This document shows, piece by piece, positions 8,604 through 17,095 of a stretch of DNA of 36,760 nucleotides. This stretch comes from Caldifarciminota bacterium (GTDB lineage Bacteria; Hydrothermota; Tepidihabitantia; SM23-42), in contig CP070834.1 in assembly GCA_020341755.1 (NCBI GenBank), positions 1,243,837 to 1,280,596 of the forward strand. Reading direction: 5' to 3'. Numbering within the stretch: position 1 is the first letter of the stretch; each line of letters begins with the position of its first letter. The notes under the pieces are model-generated. The model searched no databases. It was given only the letters and a program-made list of their open reading frames with translations, and was not told the DNA's origin. The translations under genes and the position numbers were made by a program.

Positions 8604-9449
8604 ATGAAAAAATCACAAAAACGAAAAGATGTACTCGCTGTTCACCATGATGATGAGATCGTCTTTCTCGGAACGGGCGGTGCCCGCTACGTTATAGCCA
8701 CGCAGCTGCGTGCAACCGGTGGTATACTCTTCCGTGCCGGGGGGAAGAACATGATCGTCGACCCTGGCCCGGGTTCATTATTGAGATTTCTCAGCTACGT
8801 ACCCGATGTGCGACCGGAAAAAGTGGATACACTCATACTCTCGCACAAACACATTGATCATTCCGCCGATATCAATGTATACCTCGATGTCATCACGAGG
8901 GGAGGTTTTCGCAACAAAGGTATGCTCATCGCACCCCACGATGCGTTCGGAGAAGATGGTGTTGTACATTCGTACCTTCTCGACCACCTCGAGCGGGTCG
9001 TTATGATAGAACCCGGCACTGAAGTGCCGATCGGGTCGTGCACAGTTCAGTTTCCTCTGCGGCATGAACACCGCGTGGAAACATATGGTTTTGTATTGAA
9101 GTGTGACGAGTATTCGATCAGCTATATCGCCGATACTAAGTATTTCCCCGATATCGACCAGGCTTATGCGGCGGACATTCTTATAATGAACTTGCTGCGC
9201 CTTGAACCGTCGGACATCGACCATCTCTCGATCCCTGACTGCGAGCAGATCATTACCACGGTAAAGCCGGCAGTAGCGATCATCACACATTTCGGTATGA
9301 CGGTACTGAAAACCGGACCATGGAACATAGCCAGGAAATTACAGGCATCTACTGACATCACAGTCCTGGCAGCCGAAGACGGGAAACATTACCCCATACG
9401 ACAACTCCTGGAATACCGCAGGCAGCAGGAACTACGAACTAAGAAGTAA
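8604..9449 (+). CDS. Metallo-beta-lactamase-fold hydrolase
   Basis: A 281-residue cytoplasmic hydrolase of the MBL superfamily. The HxHxDH signature is present as H81-K-H83-I-D85-H86. Further likely metal ligands are His154/His156 (PLRHEHRVETYGF), Asp177 (YIADTKYF) and His229 (AIITHFG). The early FLGTGGARYV strand and the IVDPGPGSL strand are standard for the fold. The layout is RNase Z/PhnP-like, but the exosite of tRNase Z is not evident, so the substrate is open (a phosphodiester is most likely). It starts 73 nt after mcsB; I see no clear promoter in the gap, so it may be the last gene of the lysS operon. Confidence 0.88.
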   Translation: MKKSQKRKDVLAVHHDDEIVFLGTGGARYVIATQLRATGGILFRAGGKNMIVDPGPGSLLRFLSYVPDVRPEKVDTLILSHKHIDHSADINVYLDVITRGGFRNKGMLIAPHDAFGEDGVVHSYLLDHLERVVMIEPGTEVPIGSCTVQFPLRHEHRVETYGFVLKCDEYSISYIADTKYFPDIDQAYAADILIMNLLRLEPSDIDHLSIPDCEQIITTVKPAVAIITHFGMTVLKTGPWNIARKLQASTDITVLAAEDGKHYPIRQLLEYRRQQELRTKK

Positions 9450-9486
9450 GAACTTACATTATAGATCCAGTCTTCTGTATTCTGAA

Positions 9487-9564
9487 TTCTACGTTTTACA
9501 TTTGCGTGGGTTATTTTAGTAATAAATTCTATCCTCTACGTTCTACCTTCTACGTTCTGCATTT
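9487..9564 (+). repeat. Degenerate direct repeat in intergenic DNA
   Basis: The 17-base word at 9487-9503 recurs at 9548-9564 with two mismatches, and shorter copies of TTCTACGTT/TTCTACCTT lie between them. The region 9450-9569 is AT-rich, contains no convincing gene and ends at the promoter of the next lipoprotein. Confidence 0.6.
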
Positions 9565-9569
9565 ATATC

Positions 9570-9597
9570 TTGACATCCCATTGTATGCCCGTATACT
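9570..9597 (+). promoter_or_regulatory. Sigma70-type promoter of the 9612 lipoprotein gene
   Basis: TTGACA (9570-9575), 16-nt spacer, TATACT (9592-9597). The predicted start is near 9604, leaving a leader of only about 8 nt that would cut into the AGAGG at 9602-9606. Confidence 0.75.
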
Positions 9598-9611
9598 GAA
9601 AAGAGGTCGTG

Positions 9612-10457
9612 ATGAGAATAAAATACTTCACAGTCGCAGCTATCGTTATCCTGACCATAATGGGTGGATGTGAGAAGCCTTTGCCGCCGGATACTGTTTT
9701 ATCGAATTGCCTTAATGCGCTGATTGCGGGGAATGTGACCGAAGCATATGAATATTTCTCCTACGATGACCAGTTGACCATGAGCAAGGATGAATTCGTA
9801 AAGCAGCATGAATTATCTGCCCGGGAATTGTGTATCGCGGATATGCTGCGCGATCATGTGATACTTCAGGTTGATTCACTCTCAATAAGCATGGAAACTG
9901 CAAAGACGGTAGTGACCATCATTACGCCAACACTTATGAAAGAACGCTTTTCCCTTCTGTTCTTCCGTGGGTGCAGTACTACGGTATTGGACAGTGTTAT
10001 GAATCCCCAGGGTGACCCTGAATGGATACACATCACGCAGTTATCAGACACCGTGCTGATCAGAAAGGAAGAAAAAGGCTGGAGGATATTTGGATACTGG
10101 CAGCGCCAGCGAATAAAAGAAGCCGAAGCCTCGGCAAAGCGTTTGAACTATATACAGACAAAGATAGAAGTCACTGATATGCGAGCATTTGCATTCAAGG
10201 GAGAGCGTACTTCCTATCTTACTGCACGCATTCTGAACAATGGGGATGAGACATTACGCCATGTAGAAATAATTGTCGTTTGTTATAATCCGGATAACCG
10301 GCCATGTTACTCTGTTACCGCCTATCCGGTCTCATCTTCGAGTCTCCCACTTGACCCATACCGGAGCAAGACATTCCGTGTCGAGCTGCCCAGTGTCCCG
10401 GTAGACTGGACCGGGAATGTAACCGCAAAGATCGTTAACGCCACGTTCGTAGAGTAA
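9612..10457 (+). CDS. Lipoprotein of unknown function with FxLYD-like C-terminal domain
   Basis: An exported lipoprotein of 281 residues. The signal peptide MRIKYFTVAAIVILTIMGGC ends in a clear lipobox with the modified Cys at position 20. Residues ~25-165 resemble the DUF4878/SnoaL-like fold (a short helical part, ALIAGNVTEAYEYFSYDDQLTMS, then strands ending KEEKGWRIFGYW). Residues ~175-281 look like an immunoglobulin-like FxLYD domain (YLTARILNNGDETLRHVEIIVVCYNPDNRP, DPYRSKTFRVELP), common in bacterial surface lipoproteins. GTG at 9609 is a possible alternative start, but ATG 9612 is better spaced from AGAGG. It stands alone between its own promoter and a convergent operon. Confidence 0.78.
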   Translation: MRIKYFTVAAIVILTIMGGCEKPLPPDTVLSNCLNALIAGNVTEAYEYFSYDDQLTMSKDEFVKQHELSARELCIADMLRDHVILQVDSLSISMETAKTVVTIITPTLMKERFSLLFFRGCSTTVLDSVMNPQGDPEWIHITQLSDTVLIRKEEKGWRIFGYWQRQRIKEAEASAKRLNYIQTKIEVTDMRAFAFKGERTSYLTARILNNGDETLRHVEIIVVCYNPDNRPCYSVTAYPVSSSSLPLDPYRSKTFRVELPSVPVDWTGNVTAKIVNATFVE

Positions 10458-10567
10458 GCGCCTGAGACCATACTCCCGATTGCTATATCTGAGAGTGATA
10501 AAATTCACTGGATGATCTGCACTAATGCACAGGCAGTATTTTTGTGACGTTGTTATGTATTGACCGG

Positions 10568-12682
10568 TTAAAATGTTAAGCGAATACCGATGAACGGTAT
10601 ACGCGGCATCATGAAAATGGCTTTCTGCATGCTGTAATTGCTGTTGTAGAGATACCCCTGTATATTCTTGTGATTAGTAATATTAAGAATGGTCAGGTAT
10701 ACTTCTCCAGTAAAACCAAACACATGGATATTTTTCCCAAAATGGACGTCGATTCGTTGGTATTGAGGAAGATATGATTTTTCAGGAGCATAGATTGGTG
10801 CCCATCTGTCCATAAGCCACTCAACGCCAACCAAATCATAGTATGCCGCACCAGTGGCAAACTGACACTTGAGAGTAATGAGGTAACCATTGGCAAATTC
10901 CTTCCCGTAAACAAAATTCAGAATATGTGGTCGGTGGGCGTTAGAGGTTCTAATTTCGGCGTCATATGGTGATGTTCGCTTGGATGCTGAGAACGAGTAT
11001 GATACCCAGCCGAATGAGCCGTGGTCGTTATGCTTACGGAGTGAAACCTCTATACCATTGGCATACCCGCTGCCGTCAAACGATGTATAGTACCCGCCGT
11101 CACGCATAAGATGACGATATTGTTTACGGTACAATTCGATATAACCGGTGAACAGGGGATGTATAGTATGCTCGATCCCACAGCATATTGTTTTTGAATA
11201 ATATGCCTTGGTTTCTATGGTCACGTATTCAAACGGCGGTGTCTGGTATTGAAGACCATACCCCATAAAAATGCGGGGTGTACCATCAAATAATAATCGT
11301 ATACGGGGTGAGAAAACGGGTTGCTTCACAAGAGGAAACCATTCAAGACGCTGTCCTAGTTCGCATACAAAGGGTGAGAGGATAGAAAAGCGTTGATCAG
11401 CATAGAAATATGCATAGATATCTGATGTGTCTATATCATATACAGTTTCTAGGGAATTTATGCCATAGAGTATATCCACGGCTTTTGGTCCATCATGTCG
11501 ATACACGTAGGTGCCTGTACCACCGCCTGTTTCCATCTTCACCAGACCGTTAGTATACTGTGCATGGTAGAACGCACCATATTTCTTGGTATATATATCT
11601 TCCTCGGCATGATTGATGGTTTGACTTACACCCGGGATTTCGCCAAACAGATGTTGTGTAAATTCACTATGAAAATATCCACCCCATGTTTTGATGGTAT
11701 TTGTTTCAGCATGTTCCCAAACACCGTTGATTGTCTGTCCGGAACCATCGATCTCCAGGTTTATACGTTCTCCAGCGATATTTGCTGTGATATTTGTTTT
11801 TTCCTGATTCTTGAATCCGTCAAAAATGAACCGCCCAAGGGGCGTTTGTATGGAAATATTGCCCTGGTGATCGATGTAGTAGGGTATGATAACATCTTCA
11901 ACAATACCAAGGTTCTCAAGAAGAACATCAAGATAATTTCTTCTGGAAGAAAAGGTGAAAGTAACGATCTTGTTTACCGGGCAGTGGTACATCCAGTCCG
12001 CTTCGATGAGATCGATACTGAGTGCACCACTGATGGTGAGAGGGTGTGGCTTTGATTGTATCGCGAGAACGGATGAAACGGCACCGCCGTAACGGGCTGG
12101 AAACGCACCTGCAAGAAAGTCGAAAGAGCCGATCATATCCGTGTTGAATATGGTGCTTATACCAAGAAAATGATAGGGATGTAGAATCTCGGTGCCATCA
12201 TAATATACTGCGTTTTCGTTCAATTCACCACCACGGACGTAGAGGAGACCGAGGAAATCGCACGGTGAATTCACACCGGGAAGGGTCTGAAGCGCCTTGA
12301 AGACATCCTTTTCCGCACCAGGAATTGTCCGCAGTTCATCGAATGTGACTTTGCGCCTGTCTGGCATAGATAGTTTTTCTGCTTGTACATGTATACTGTC
12401 GAGGGTGATCGGCAGGGCTTGTAACCCCACAGTAAGATGCGGTACCCTGTACGGGTAGGGAGCCAGATTGATAGTGTCTGATTTATAACCAACATGACTG
12501 ATGATCAATGAATTACTTCCTTCAGATACGCCGGTAATGGTAAACGTACCAGCGGAATCACAGACATGCACGTATTCGCGATCGTTGATGGAAACATGTG
12601 CCTGTAGCGGTATCTGTGTATCGCGATCGTACACAATACCGGTGACTGTGGAACAGAATAATGTGAATACGAGAATATGCAT
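10568..12682 (-). CDS. TonB-dependent outer-membrane receptor with N-terminal carboxypeptidase-like domain
   Basis: A 704-residue outer-membrane transporter. A signal peptide (MHILVFTLFCSTVTG) is followed by a CarboxypepD_reg-like beta-sandwich (~15-95, VYDRDTQIPLQAHVSI ... GTFTITGVSEGSNSLIISHVGYKSDTINL), then the plug domain (~115-215, including TLPGVNSPCDFLGLLYVRGGELNENAVYYDG). The rest is aromatic-rich barrel strands ending in IPFIGIRLTF with terminal Phe. I see no obvious TonB box. GTG 12685 opens the frame, but ATG 12682 shares its A with the upstream stop in TGATG and is the better start. It is the last gene of a four-gene operon; its neighbours are surface lipoproteins rather than known uptake enzymes, so the substrate cannot be named. 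Confidence 0.9.
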   Translation of the reverse strand: MHILVFTLFCSTVTGIVYDRDTQIPLQAHVSINDREYVHVCDSAGTFTITGVSEGSNSLIISHVGYKSDTINLAPYPYRVPHLTVGLQALPITLDSIHVQAEKLSMPDRRKVTFDELRTIPGAEKDVFKALQTLPGVNSPCDFLGLLYVRGGELNENAVYYDGTEILHPYHFLGISTIFNTDMIGSFDFLAGAFPARYGGAVSSVLAIQSKPHPLTISGALSIDLIEADWMYHCPVNKIVTFTFSSRRNYLDVLLENLGIVEDVIIPYYIDHQGNISIQTPLGRFIFDGFKNQEKTNITANIAGERINLEIDGSGQTINGVWEHAETNTIKTWGGYFHSEFTQHLFGEIPGVSQTINHAEEDIYTKKYGAFYHAQYTNGLVKMETGGGTGTYVYRHDGPKAVDILYGINSLETVYDIDTSDIYAYFYADQRFSILSPFVCELGQRLEWFPLVKQPVFSPRIRLLFDGTPRIFMGYGLQYQTPPFEYVTIETKAYYSKTICCGIEHTIHPLFTGYIELYRKQYRHLMRDGGYYTSFDGSGYANGIEVSLRKHNDHGSFGWVSYSFSASKRTSPYDAEIRTSNAHRPHILNFVYGKEFANGYLITLKCQFATGAAYYDLVGVEWLMDRWAPIYAPEKSYLPQYQRIDVHFGKNIHVFGFTGEVYLTILNITNHKNIQGYLYNSNYSMQKAIFMMPRIPFIGIRLTF

Positions 12683-13644
12683 CACAAACCGGTTTTGATA
12701 TGCGCAATAAAAAGTTTTGAGCTTGTGAGAAGGTATATCGTATCTTCGTTGATCACTCCGGATAATGGCGTTTCCAACAAATACATTGTTTCACATATAG
12801 CAAGTACTGGCGTATATTGCATATCGACCAGCAGTAACTCGTTACTATTGAGGACGAATCCGTACTCTTCTCCGATATATGCATAATAAACATTCGGCAG
12901 AGATAGGCTTGAGTAATTCCTATTGAGACCGTCTGATTCTATAGTGTAAATGAGTATGAAATCATCGTATTTATTGAAAGCATATAAACACCCGTGTTTT
13001 ACATGGAGGTTATATGGTCCAAATGCTGGAAATACCAGGGTCGCTGTGAGTACCGGATCAGACGGGTTCTGAACATTGACCACATTCAGGGTGTAATAAT
13101 CAGTTTGTACGAATGCATATACAGTATCGACGGCGAGGCTATTAATGGTGAATGGGAAATCCATTATAGCCTCGATCTCTGGAGCCCTGGGATTTGTGAT
13201 ATTGATTATGTACAGTGCTGAATTGCATGCGACGTATGTACGGTCATCAGATAACGCGATGATCGACGCCGGAGGTATATTTAAACTGCTGTATACTACA
13301 GCTTCGGTTGAAGTAAATTTGATAATCTCAAATCCCTGTTCTGACGCAAGGTATACGTATGGATCATCAACGAAAAAATCGTGTATAGTATAATTCGCAC
13401 CGTAAGTAGCAAGGATAGCGATTGAATCACCGGATATATAGCAGTTGAATATATTGCTCGCATTGTAATAATCATGGTCCAGTACGAATAAAATGCCGTC
13501 TTCGTAGATTATTTCATTACCTTCCAGTTGATACGACGCCGTTAGTTCGAGATATATCCCGTTGGCATCTTCATCTTCAGAGACAAAATCGAATTTTATG
13601 CAACTGGCAATACTCAGCATGATACAGATGACTATTTTATTCAT
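12682..13644 (-). CDS. LVIVD-type beta-propeller lipoprotein (second copy)
   Basis: A 320-residue exported lipoprotein. The signal peptide MNKIVICIMLSIASC has its lipobox Cys at 15. The mature part repeats a motif of about 40-45 residues, with strands such as YVACNSALYIINITNPRAPEIEAIMDFP and YYTLNVVNVQNPSDPVLTATLVFP. The [VI]xx[VI][ND]xxxPxxP core is that of LVIVD repeats, which fold as beta-propellers. The repeats fade toward the C-terminus, which ends in LLTSSKLFIAHIKTGL. It overlaps the upstream paralogue by 8 nt and shares one base with the TonB-dependent receptor gene. Probably surface-exposed and acting with that receptor; function unknown. Confidence 0.8.
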   Translation of the reverse strand: MNKIVICIMLSIASCIKFDFVSEDEDANGIYLELTASYQLEGNEIIYEDGILFVLDHDYYNASNIFNCYISGDSIAILATYGANYTIHDFFVDDPYVYLASEQGFEIIKFTSTEAVVYSSLNIPPASIIALSDDRTYVACNSALYIINITNPRAPEIEAIMDFPFTINSLAVDTVYAFVQTDYYTLNVVNVQNPSDPVLTATLVFPAFGPYNLHVKHGCLYAFNKYDDFILIYTIESDGLNRNYSSLSLPNVYYAYIGEEYGFVLNSNELLLVDMQYTPVLAICETMYLLETPLSGVINEDTIYLLTSSKLFIAHIKTGL

Positions 13645-14851
13645 ATTTAATCACTGAGTATTCAGGATAACCAGAAGAGAGTAAGGTTCCATGTATACAG
13701 AAAGGTCCCTCCAAGAAGCGGGTTTTGCCTATATAGACAGGATCGTTCATTGTGGATATATCATAGATATACATACTGTTAAAACCTAAGAATAGATAAT
13801 CACCAGCAGTAATTATATGGTAGGCAATCTTTTCAATGCAGTTTACCTGTACTGGGTTTGCAGGACTGATGATGTCATAAATCATGGTTGGGTTACTAGC
13901 AACAAACAAATAATGCTCGTTTATATGTAATTTGTTAGTATAGGTTGACAGGGTCGCTACGGTGTTGCCAGATTGCAGGTCAATGATGTAAATACCATTG
14001 CCACCTACGTATGCATAGTCGTTATCAACCACGATATGATTTCCGTATCCGGGCAGCGTATCTACGATTATCAGGGAGTCAGAATCAGTAATATCTATGA
14101 CGATAGGAATATGATCGCAGAGAACATAAGCGCGGTCATTGTCAATCCAGAAGTCTCCGGGTATATGCAGAGTAAGGCTATTCGTGAGTACTGGTTGATC
14201 AGGGTTTTCAAGATTGTAAACTGAAATACTGCCATAATAACCAGTGTGTGTTACGTATAAATACTGCCCGGAAATGAATAAATGATTGAATGCGAGCGCT
14301 GAATCGTGATATGTCTGCACCAGATAGGGAGTGTGGGGATTTGATATATTGATGATGGCAAGGTCTCCATTCGTTGCCATATATATTCGATCATTTGCGC
14401 TCACCATATCACCCGTTGCGGTAACGGCGCACGACGCAACTAGTGGGAATAGTACATCAAACTTCCATGCCGGCGACCACTCACTCCAACCACCATCAAT
14501 ATAGCGTGCGCGGGTCTGCCAGTAATACGTGTTATCACCGAAAAGGTGTTCAGGCGATAGACTGCTCCATAAGTGATTCGTGATGTTATATACAGTATCT
14601 GAAAATTCATCGGTTGTATCCACGCGCAGTTCGTATATAAGTGGTTCACCATAAAAGGGATTCAACGTATCTTCGCTGACATCCCAATGAAAATGAGGCG
14701 GATTATCAACGCTTGTGCTATCATCCTGAGGTTCTTGTAAATATGGAGCTGGCGGAAGGTTAATGGGATCGTACGGATTGAGATATTCCTTGCGCTCGCA
14801 GTAGAGTATGACCAGTAAAAGAATTAAAAATCCTTTACCACACCGAGACAT
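13637..14851 (-). CDS. LVIVD-type beta-propeller lipoprotein with fibronectin-like domain
   Basis: An exported lipoprotein of 404 residues. The frame opens at 14869, but the ATG at 14851 has AAAGGA 7 nt upstream and begins a normal signal sequence, MSRCGKGFLILLLVILYC, with the lipidation Cys at its end. Residues ~30-125 form an Ig/fibronectin-like domain (PPAPYLQEPQDDSTSVDNPPHFHWDV ... YYWQTRARYIDGGWSEWSPAWKFDV). Residues ~130-404 are LVIVD-like repeats, for example GDLAIINISNPHTPYLVQTY and YGSISVYNLENPDQPVLTNS. It overlaps the small upstream gene by 28 nt and its paralogue by 8 nt. A protein- or glycan-binding role at the cell surface is plausible but unproven. Confidence 0.82.
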   Translation of the reverse strand: MSRCGKGFLILLLVILYCERKEYLNPYDPINLPPAPYLQEPQDDSTSVDNPPHFHWDVSEDTLNPFYGEPLIYELRVDTTDEFSDTVYNITNHLWSSLSPEHLFGDNTYYWQTRARYIDGGWSEWSPAWKFDVLFPLVASCAVTATGDMVSANDRIYMATNGDLAIINISNPHTPYLVQTYHDSALAFNHLFISGQYLYVTHTGYYGSISVYNLENPDQPVLTNSLTLHIPGDFWIDNDRAYVLCDHIPIVIDITDSDSLIIVDTLPGYGNHIVVDNDYAYVGGNGIYIIDLQSGNTVATLSTYTNKLHINEHYLFVASNPTMIYDIISPANPVQVNCIEKIAYHIITAGDYLFLGFNSMYIYDISTMNDPVYIGKTRFLEGPFCIHGTLLSSGYPEYSVIKYE

Positions 14852-15195
14852 AATTTTTCCTTTGTACATTGGAATTCAATACCTACCTTATCGTCTTTAT
14901 CGGTTCTTAACCACATAATTGTGCTTATAGAGAAGTTGGTGACCGCCAATCCAAAGGAGATATTGCGGATTTTTTCACAGAACTTAATACGGGAGCGGAA
15001 CAGTTCGCACTCATCCGGATCAGTAGTTTCCTCATATTGATTGTAGTAATTTTCGCTCAGAATATCAGAACCGACCGCGACGAGACTGCACGCAAAACCT
15101 ATCACGCCGAAAATCTTCGCAGTTTTTTGGCTGTCGGCTGCGAGCCCGAGGGGGTAAAGAAACAACAATAGAAATACAAAAATTCTCCTCTCCAT
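14824..15195 (-). CDS. Small exported or membrane protein of unknown function
   Basis: 123 residues with an N-terminal hydrophobic signal (MERRIFVFLLLFLYPLGLAA, likely cleaved after ALA-like residues). A second hydrophobic stretch, IFGVIGFACSLVAVGSDIL, and a third around ISFGLAVTNFSISTIMWL suggest a small integral membrane protein. I do not recognise the family. It is the first gene of the surface operon: its own promoter ends 5 nt before the ATG, and its 3' end overlaps the next gene by 28 nt. This position suggests a role in assembling or anchoring the beta-propeller lipoproteins and receptor, which is inference only. Confidence 0.72.
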   Translation of the reverse strand: MERRIFVFLLLFLYPLGLAADSQKTAKIFGVIGFACSLVAVGSDILSENYYNQYEETTDPDECELFRSRIKFCEKIRNISFGLAVTNFSISTIMWLRTDKDDKVGIEFQCTKEKLCLGVVKDF

Positions 15196-15200
15196 GTGTA

Positions 15201-15229
15201 AATATATGCAGTGTAGTATAAAAAGTCAA
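15201..15229 (-). promoter_or_regulatory. Sigma70-type promoter of the surface operon, predicted leaderless
   Basis: On the minus strand TTGACT (15224-15229), 17-nt spacer, TATATT (15201-15206). Five bases separate the -10 box from the ATG at 15195, and there is no Shine-Dalgarno sequence. Confidence 0.65.
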
Positions 15230-15236
15230 TAGTAAT

Positions 15237-16067
15237 TCACCCGCCGCAGCCGAAGGCGAATTTACAGCTCACGCGCTCCTCAAGACCGATCGCCGAGATC
15301 TTCTTCATGAGAGCGGCGCCGTACCTATCTGCATCCTTTTCGTATTCGCGAAATGACGGCAACGCCCTGGGAAAATGCTTTTTGACAAGCCGGGTGACAT
15401 TGCGCCACACCCGGGGGTAGGGATTGAGCGTATCAAAGAGTATGTAGCGTGTGCCTGCGTTTCGTGCCTTGATCATGAGTTTTCGCAGCATGGCGGTCTG
15501 GTCGCTGAAATACGGCAGGACCGGAGCGACGAAAATCCACGTGGGAATATTATTGCAGGACATGACATTAATAGTATGGAATCTCCTTTCCGGCGGCAGG
15601 GTCCCCGGTTCAAAGACGCGTCGCACTTTTTCATCGAGCGTGACTATGGTAAAACCGACTTCCACGTCGCGGAGTTTCCTGAGCAGGTCGAGGTCTTCCA
15701 GGACAAGCGGAGATTTTGTCAGGATTGAAACGGCATGGGGATGGCCGATCAGTTTCTCAAGACACTGACGTGTTATCCGGTAACGTTTTTCCAGAGGTTG
15801 ATAGGCATCGCATACCGTCCCGAAGAGAATATCGCTTTTTTTCTTCAGTTTTTTCAACTGCCGTTCCAGGACTGATGGTGCGTTTATCTTGACGTCAACG
15901 AAATCACCCCATGGTTCGGTATGACCGGTGAATTTTTTCATGAAGACCGCGTAGCAGTACTGGCATTTATGCATGCAGCCTACATAGGGATTGATGCCGT
16001 AGTCGACGCCGGGTATACCCGAGCGGTTCAAGATACTGCGGCAAGTGATCTCATTGATGCGTGTCAC
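15237..16067 (-). CDS. Radical SAM protein, SPL/SplB-like family
   Basis: A 276-residue radical SAM enzyme with the [4Fe-4S] motif C31-xxx-C35-xx-C38 (GCMHKCQYCYA). N-terminal NPYVGC and later ILTKSPLVLEDLDLL and VGFTIVTLDEKVRRVFEPGTLPPERR are typical of the spore photoproduct lyase-like group (often annotated Rv2578c-like radical SAM). True spore photoproduct lyase repairs thymine dimers in sporulating bacteria; nothing here suggests sporulation, and this branch has no firmly established reaction. It ends in VSCKFAFGCGG, two more cysteines that could bind a metal. It lies 27 nt downstream of the DUF4438 gene and probably shares its promoter. Confidence 0.85.
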   Translation of the reverse strand: MTRINEITCRSILNRSGIPGVDYGINPYVGCMHKCQYCYAVFMKKFTGHTEPWGDFVDVKINAPSVLERQLKKLKKKSDILFGTVCDAYQPLEKRYRITRQCLEKLIGHPHAVSILTKSPLVLEDLDLLRKLRDVEVGFTIVTLDEKVRRVFEPGTLPPERRFHTINVMSCNNIPTWIFVAPVLPYFSDQTAMLRKLMIKARNAGTRYILFDTLNPYPRVWRNVTRLVKKHFPRALPSFREYEKDADRYGAALMKKISAIGLEERVSCKFAFGCGG

Positions 16068-16094
16068 CCGTTACTCCCGGTGACATAGGATATT

Positions 16095-16982
16095 TTATTT
16101 TTTTCTGAAACGACCGATCTTCATTATCTTCGCAATATTAGCCTTCGGGCTGATGACCGGTTCAATGAGCGGCTTGCTCGAGGAGAGAAGCGTGCTCACA
16201 CCGGGTCCGTGTCCGGCGTAGCGGCAGTCACCGTGTATCACGATACCAATGGTCATGGCGCCTTTTCTGAAACTTCTTCCGTATAAATTATCGTGGTCCA
16301 TGAGCGCAACGAAATCGCCGAAGCGAAGTTTATCGATGCCGTACTTGCTTATGTATTTACGGTCGGTCGTCATGATATCGTAGTCACCGCCGCCCATGGC
16401 GATGCTTCCGGTTCCAGAGCCCATGAGCGCTGCCGGTATCTTGGCAGTGACCGGGACTTGTAGTTTCTTGCCTTTCTTCTTCATTCCCATTTTCTGGAAC
16501 AAACGGGGATCGAGATTATACACTGCGATGTCCGGGAAATCCGTGATCTTCAGACCCTGACCCCAGCCCTTTATGAGTATTTTCGTATCGAGCGTCAGTT
16601 TATCCAGGACCGAATTTGCGAAATCGATCATGACGTGCTCAGCACCTCCGTGGTGCCCGGTTACCACGCCCTTTTTGCCCTGGGCATCGCCGTCGAGTAT
16701 GATCGCATCGTTGCCTACGCATGCATAGAACACATAGCCCTGATTAGGACCTTCGTAGCGGTGTTTTTCATCGAGTATTGATGAGACACACGGTTCGATG
16801 TGATCTGCTTCCCAGCCGAAAGCCGGATCACCGACTTTTACGTTGTATGCTATGCCGCCGGTACCGGGGAGCAAAAAAGGTCTTCCGTCTGCATCGACAC
16901 CGTGTGCCCGCGGTCCGCGCGGGTTTACTACTTTGCCTTGAACTGACATCATAACCAATGCATCAGCATTTGTCCGTATCAT
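16095..16982 (-). CDS. DUF4438 family protein
   Basis: A cytoplasmic protein of 295 residues that I match to DUF4438, a conserved family of unknown function found in Thermotogae and several candidate phyla. Recognisable blocks are VNPRGPRAHGVDADGRPFLLPGTGGIAYNVKVGDPAFGW, ADHIEPCVSS, GNDAIILDGDAQGKKGVVTGHHGGAEHVMIDF and MGSGTGSIAMGGGDYDIMTTD. The density of conserved His, Asp and Gly suggests an enzyme. The frame opens at 17006, but AGGAGG (16989-16994 on the minus strand) stands 6 nt before the ATG at 16982, which fixes the start. It has its own promoter and leads the radical SAM gene. Confidence 0.8.
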   Translation of the reverse strand: MIRTNADALVMMSVQGKVVNPRGPRAHGVDADGRPFLLPGTGGIAYNVKVGDPAFGWEADHIEPCVSSILDEKHRYEGPNQGYVFYACVGNDAIILDGDAQGKKGVVTGHHGGAEHVMIDFANSVLDKLTLDTKILIKGWGQGLKITDFPDIAVYNLDPRLFQKMGMKKKGKKLQVPVTAKIPAALMGSGTGSIAMGGGDYDIMTTDRKYISKYGIDKLRFGDFVALMDHDNLYGRSFRKGAMTIGIVIHGDCRYAGHGPGVSTLLSSSKPLIEPVISPKANIAKIMKIGRFRKK

Positions 16983-17010
16983 GAAGAGCCTCCTTTTAAT
17001 AGCCACATGA

Positions 17011-17038
17011 ATTATAGGGATTGTTGTCTCAAAGTCAA
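17011..17038 (-). promoter_or_regulatory. Sigma70-type promoter of the DUF4438-radical SAM operon
   Basis: On the minus strand TTGACT (17033-17038), 16-nt spacer, TATAAT (17011-17016). Predicted start near 17004 with a 22-nt leader that contains AGGAGG. Confidence 0.8.
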
Positions 17039-17095
17039 CACGGAGTGAGAAATATTTTCAAGCAAGCATTATGGTACTACAAAAGGGGAGTTGTT

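Noticed and set aside
10458-10567. Convergent terminator between the lipoprotein and TonB-receptor genes
   Set aside because: Only a 4-bp CTGC/GCAG pairing with a long loop precedes the T5 run; too weak to call.
11495-12055. 186-codon plus-strand frame inside the TonB-dependent receptor gene
   Set aside because: No Shine-Dalgarno sequence or recognisable protein features, while the opposite strand encodes a clear receptor barrel.
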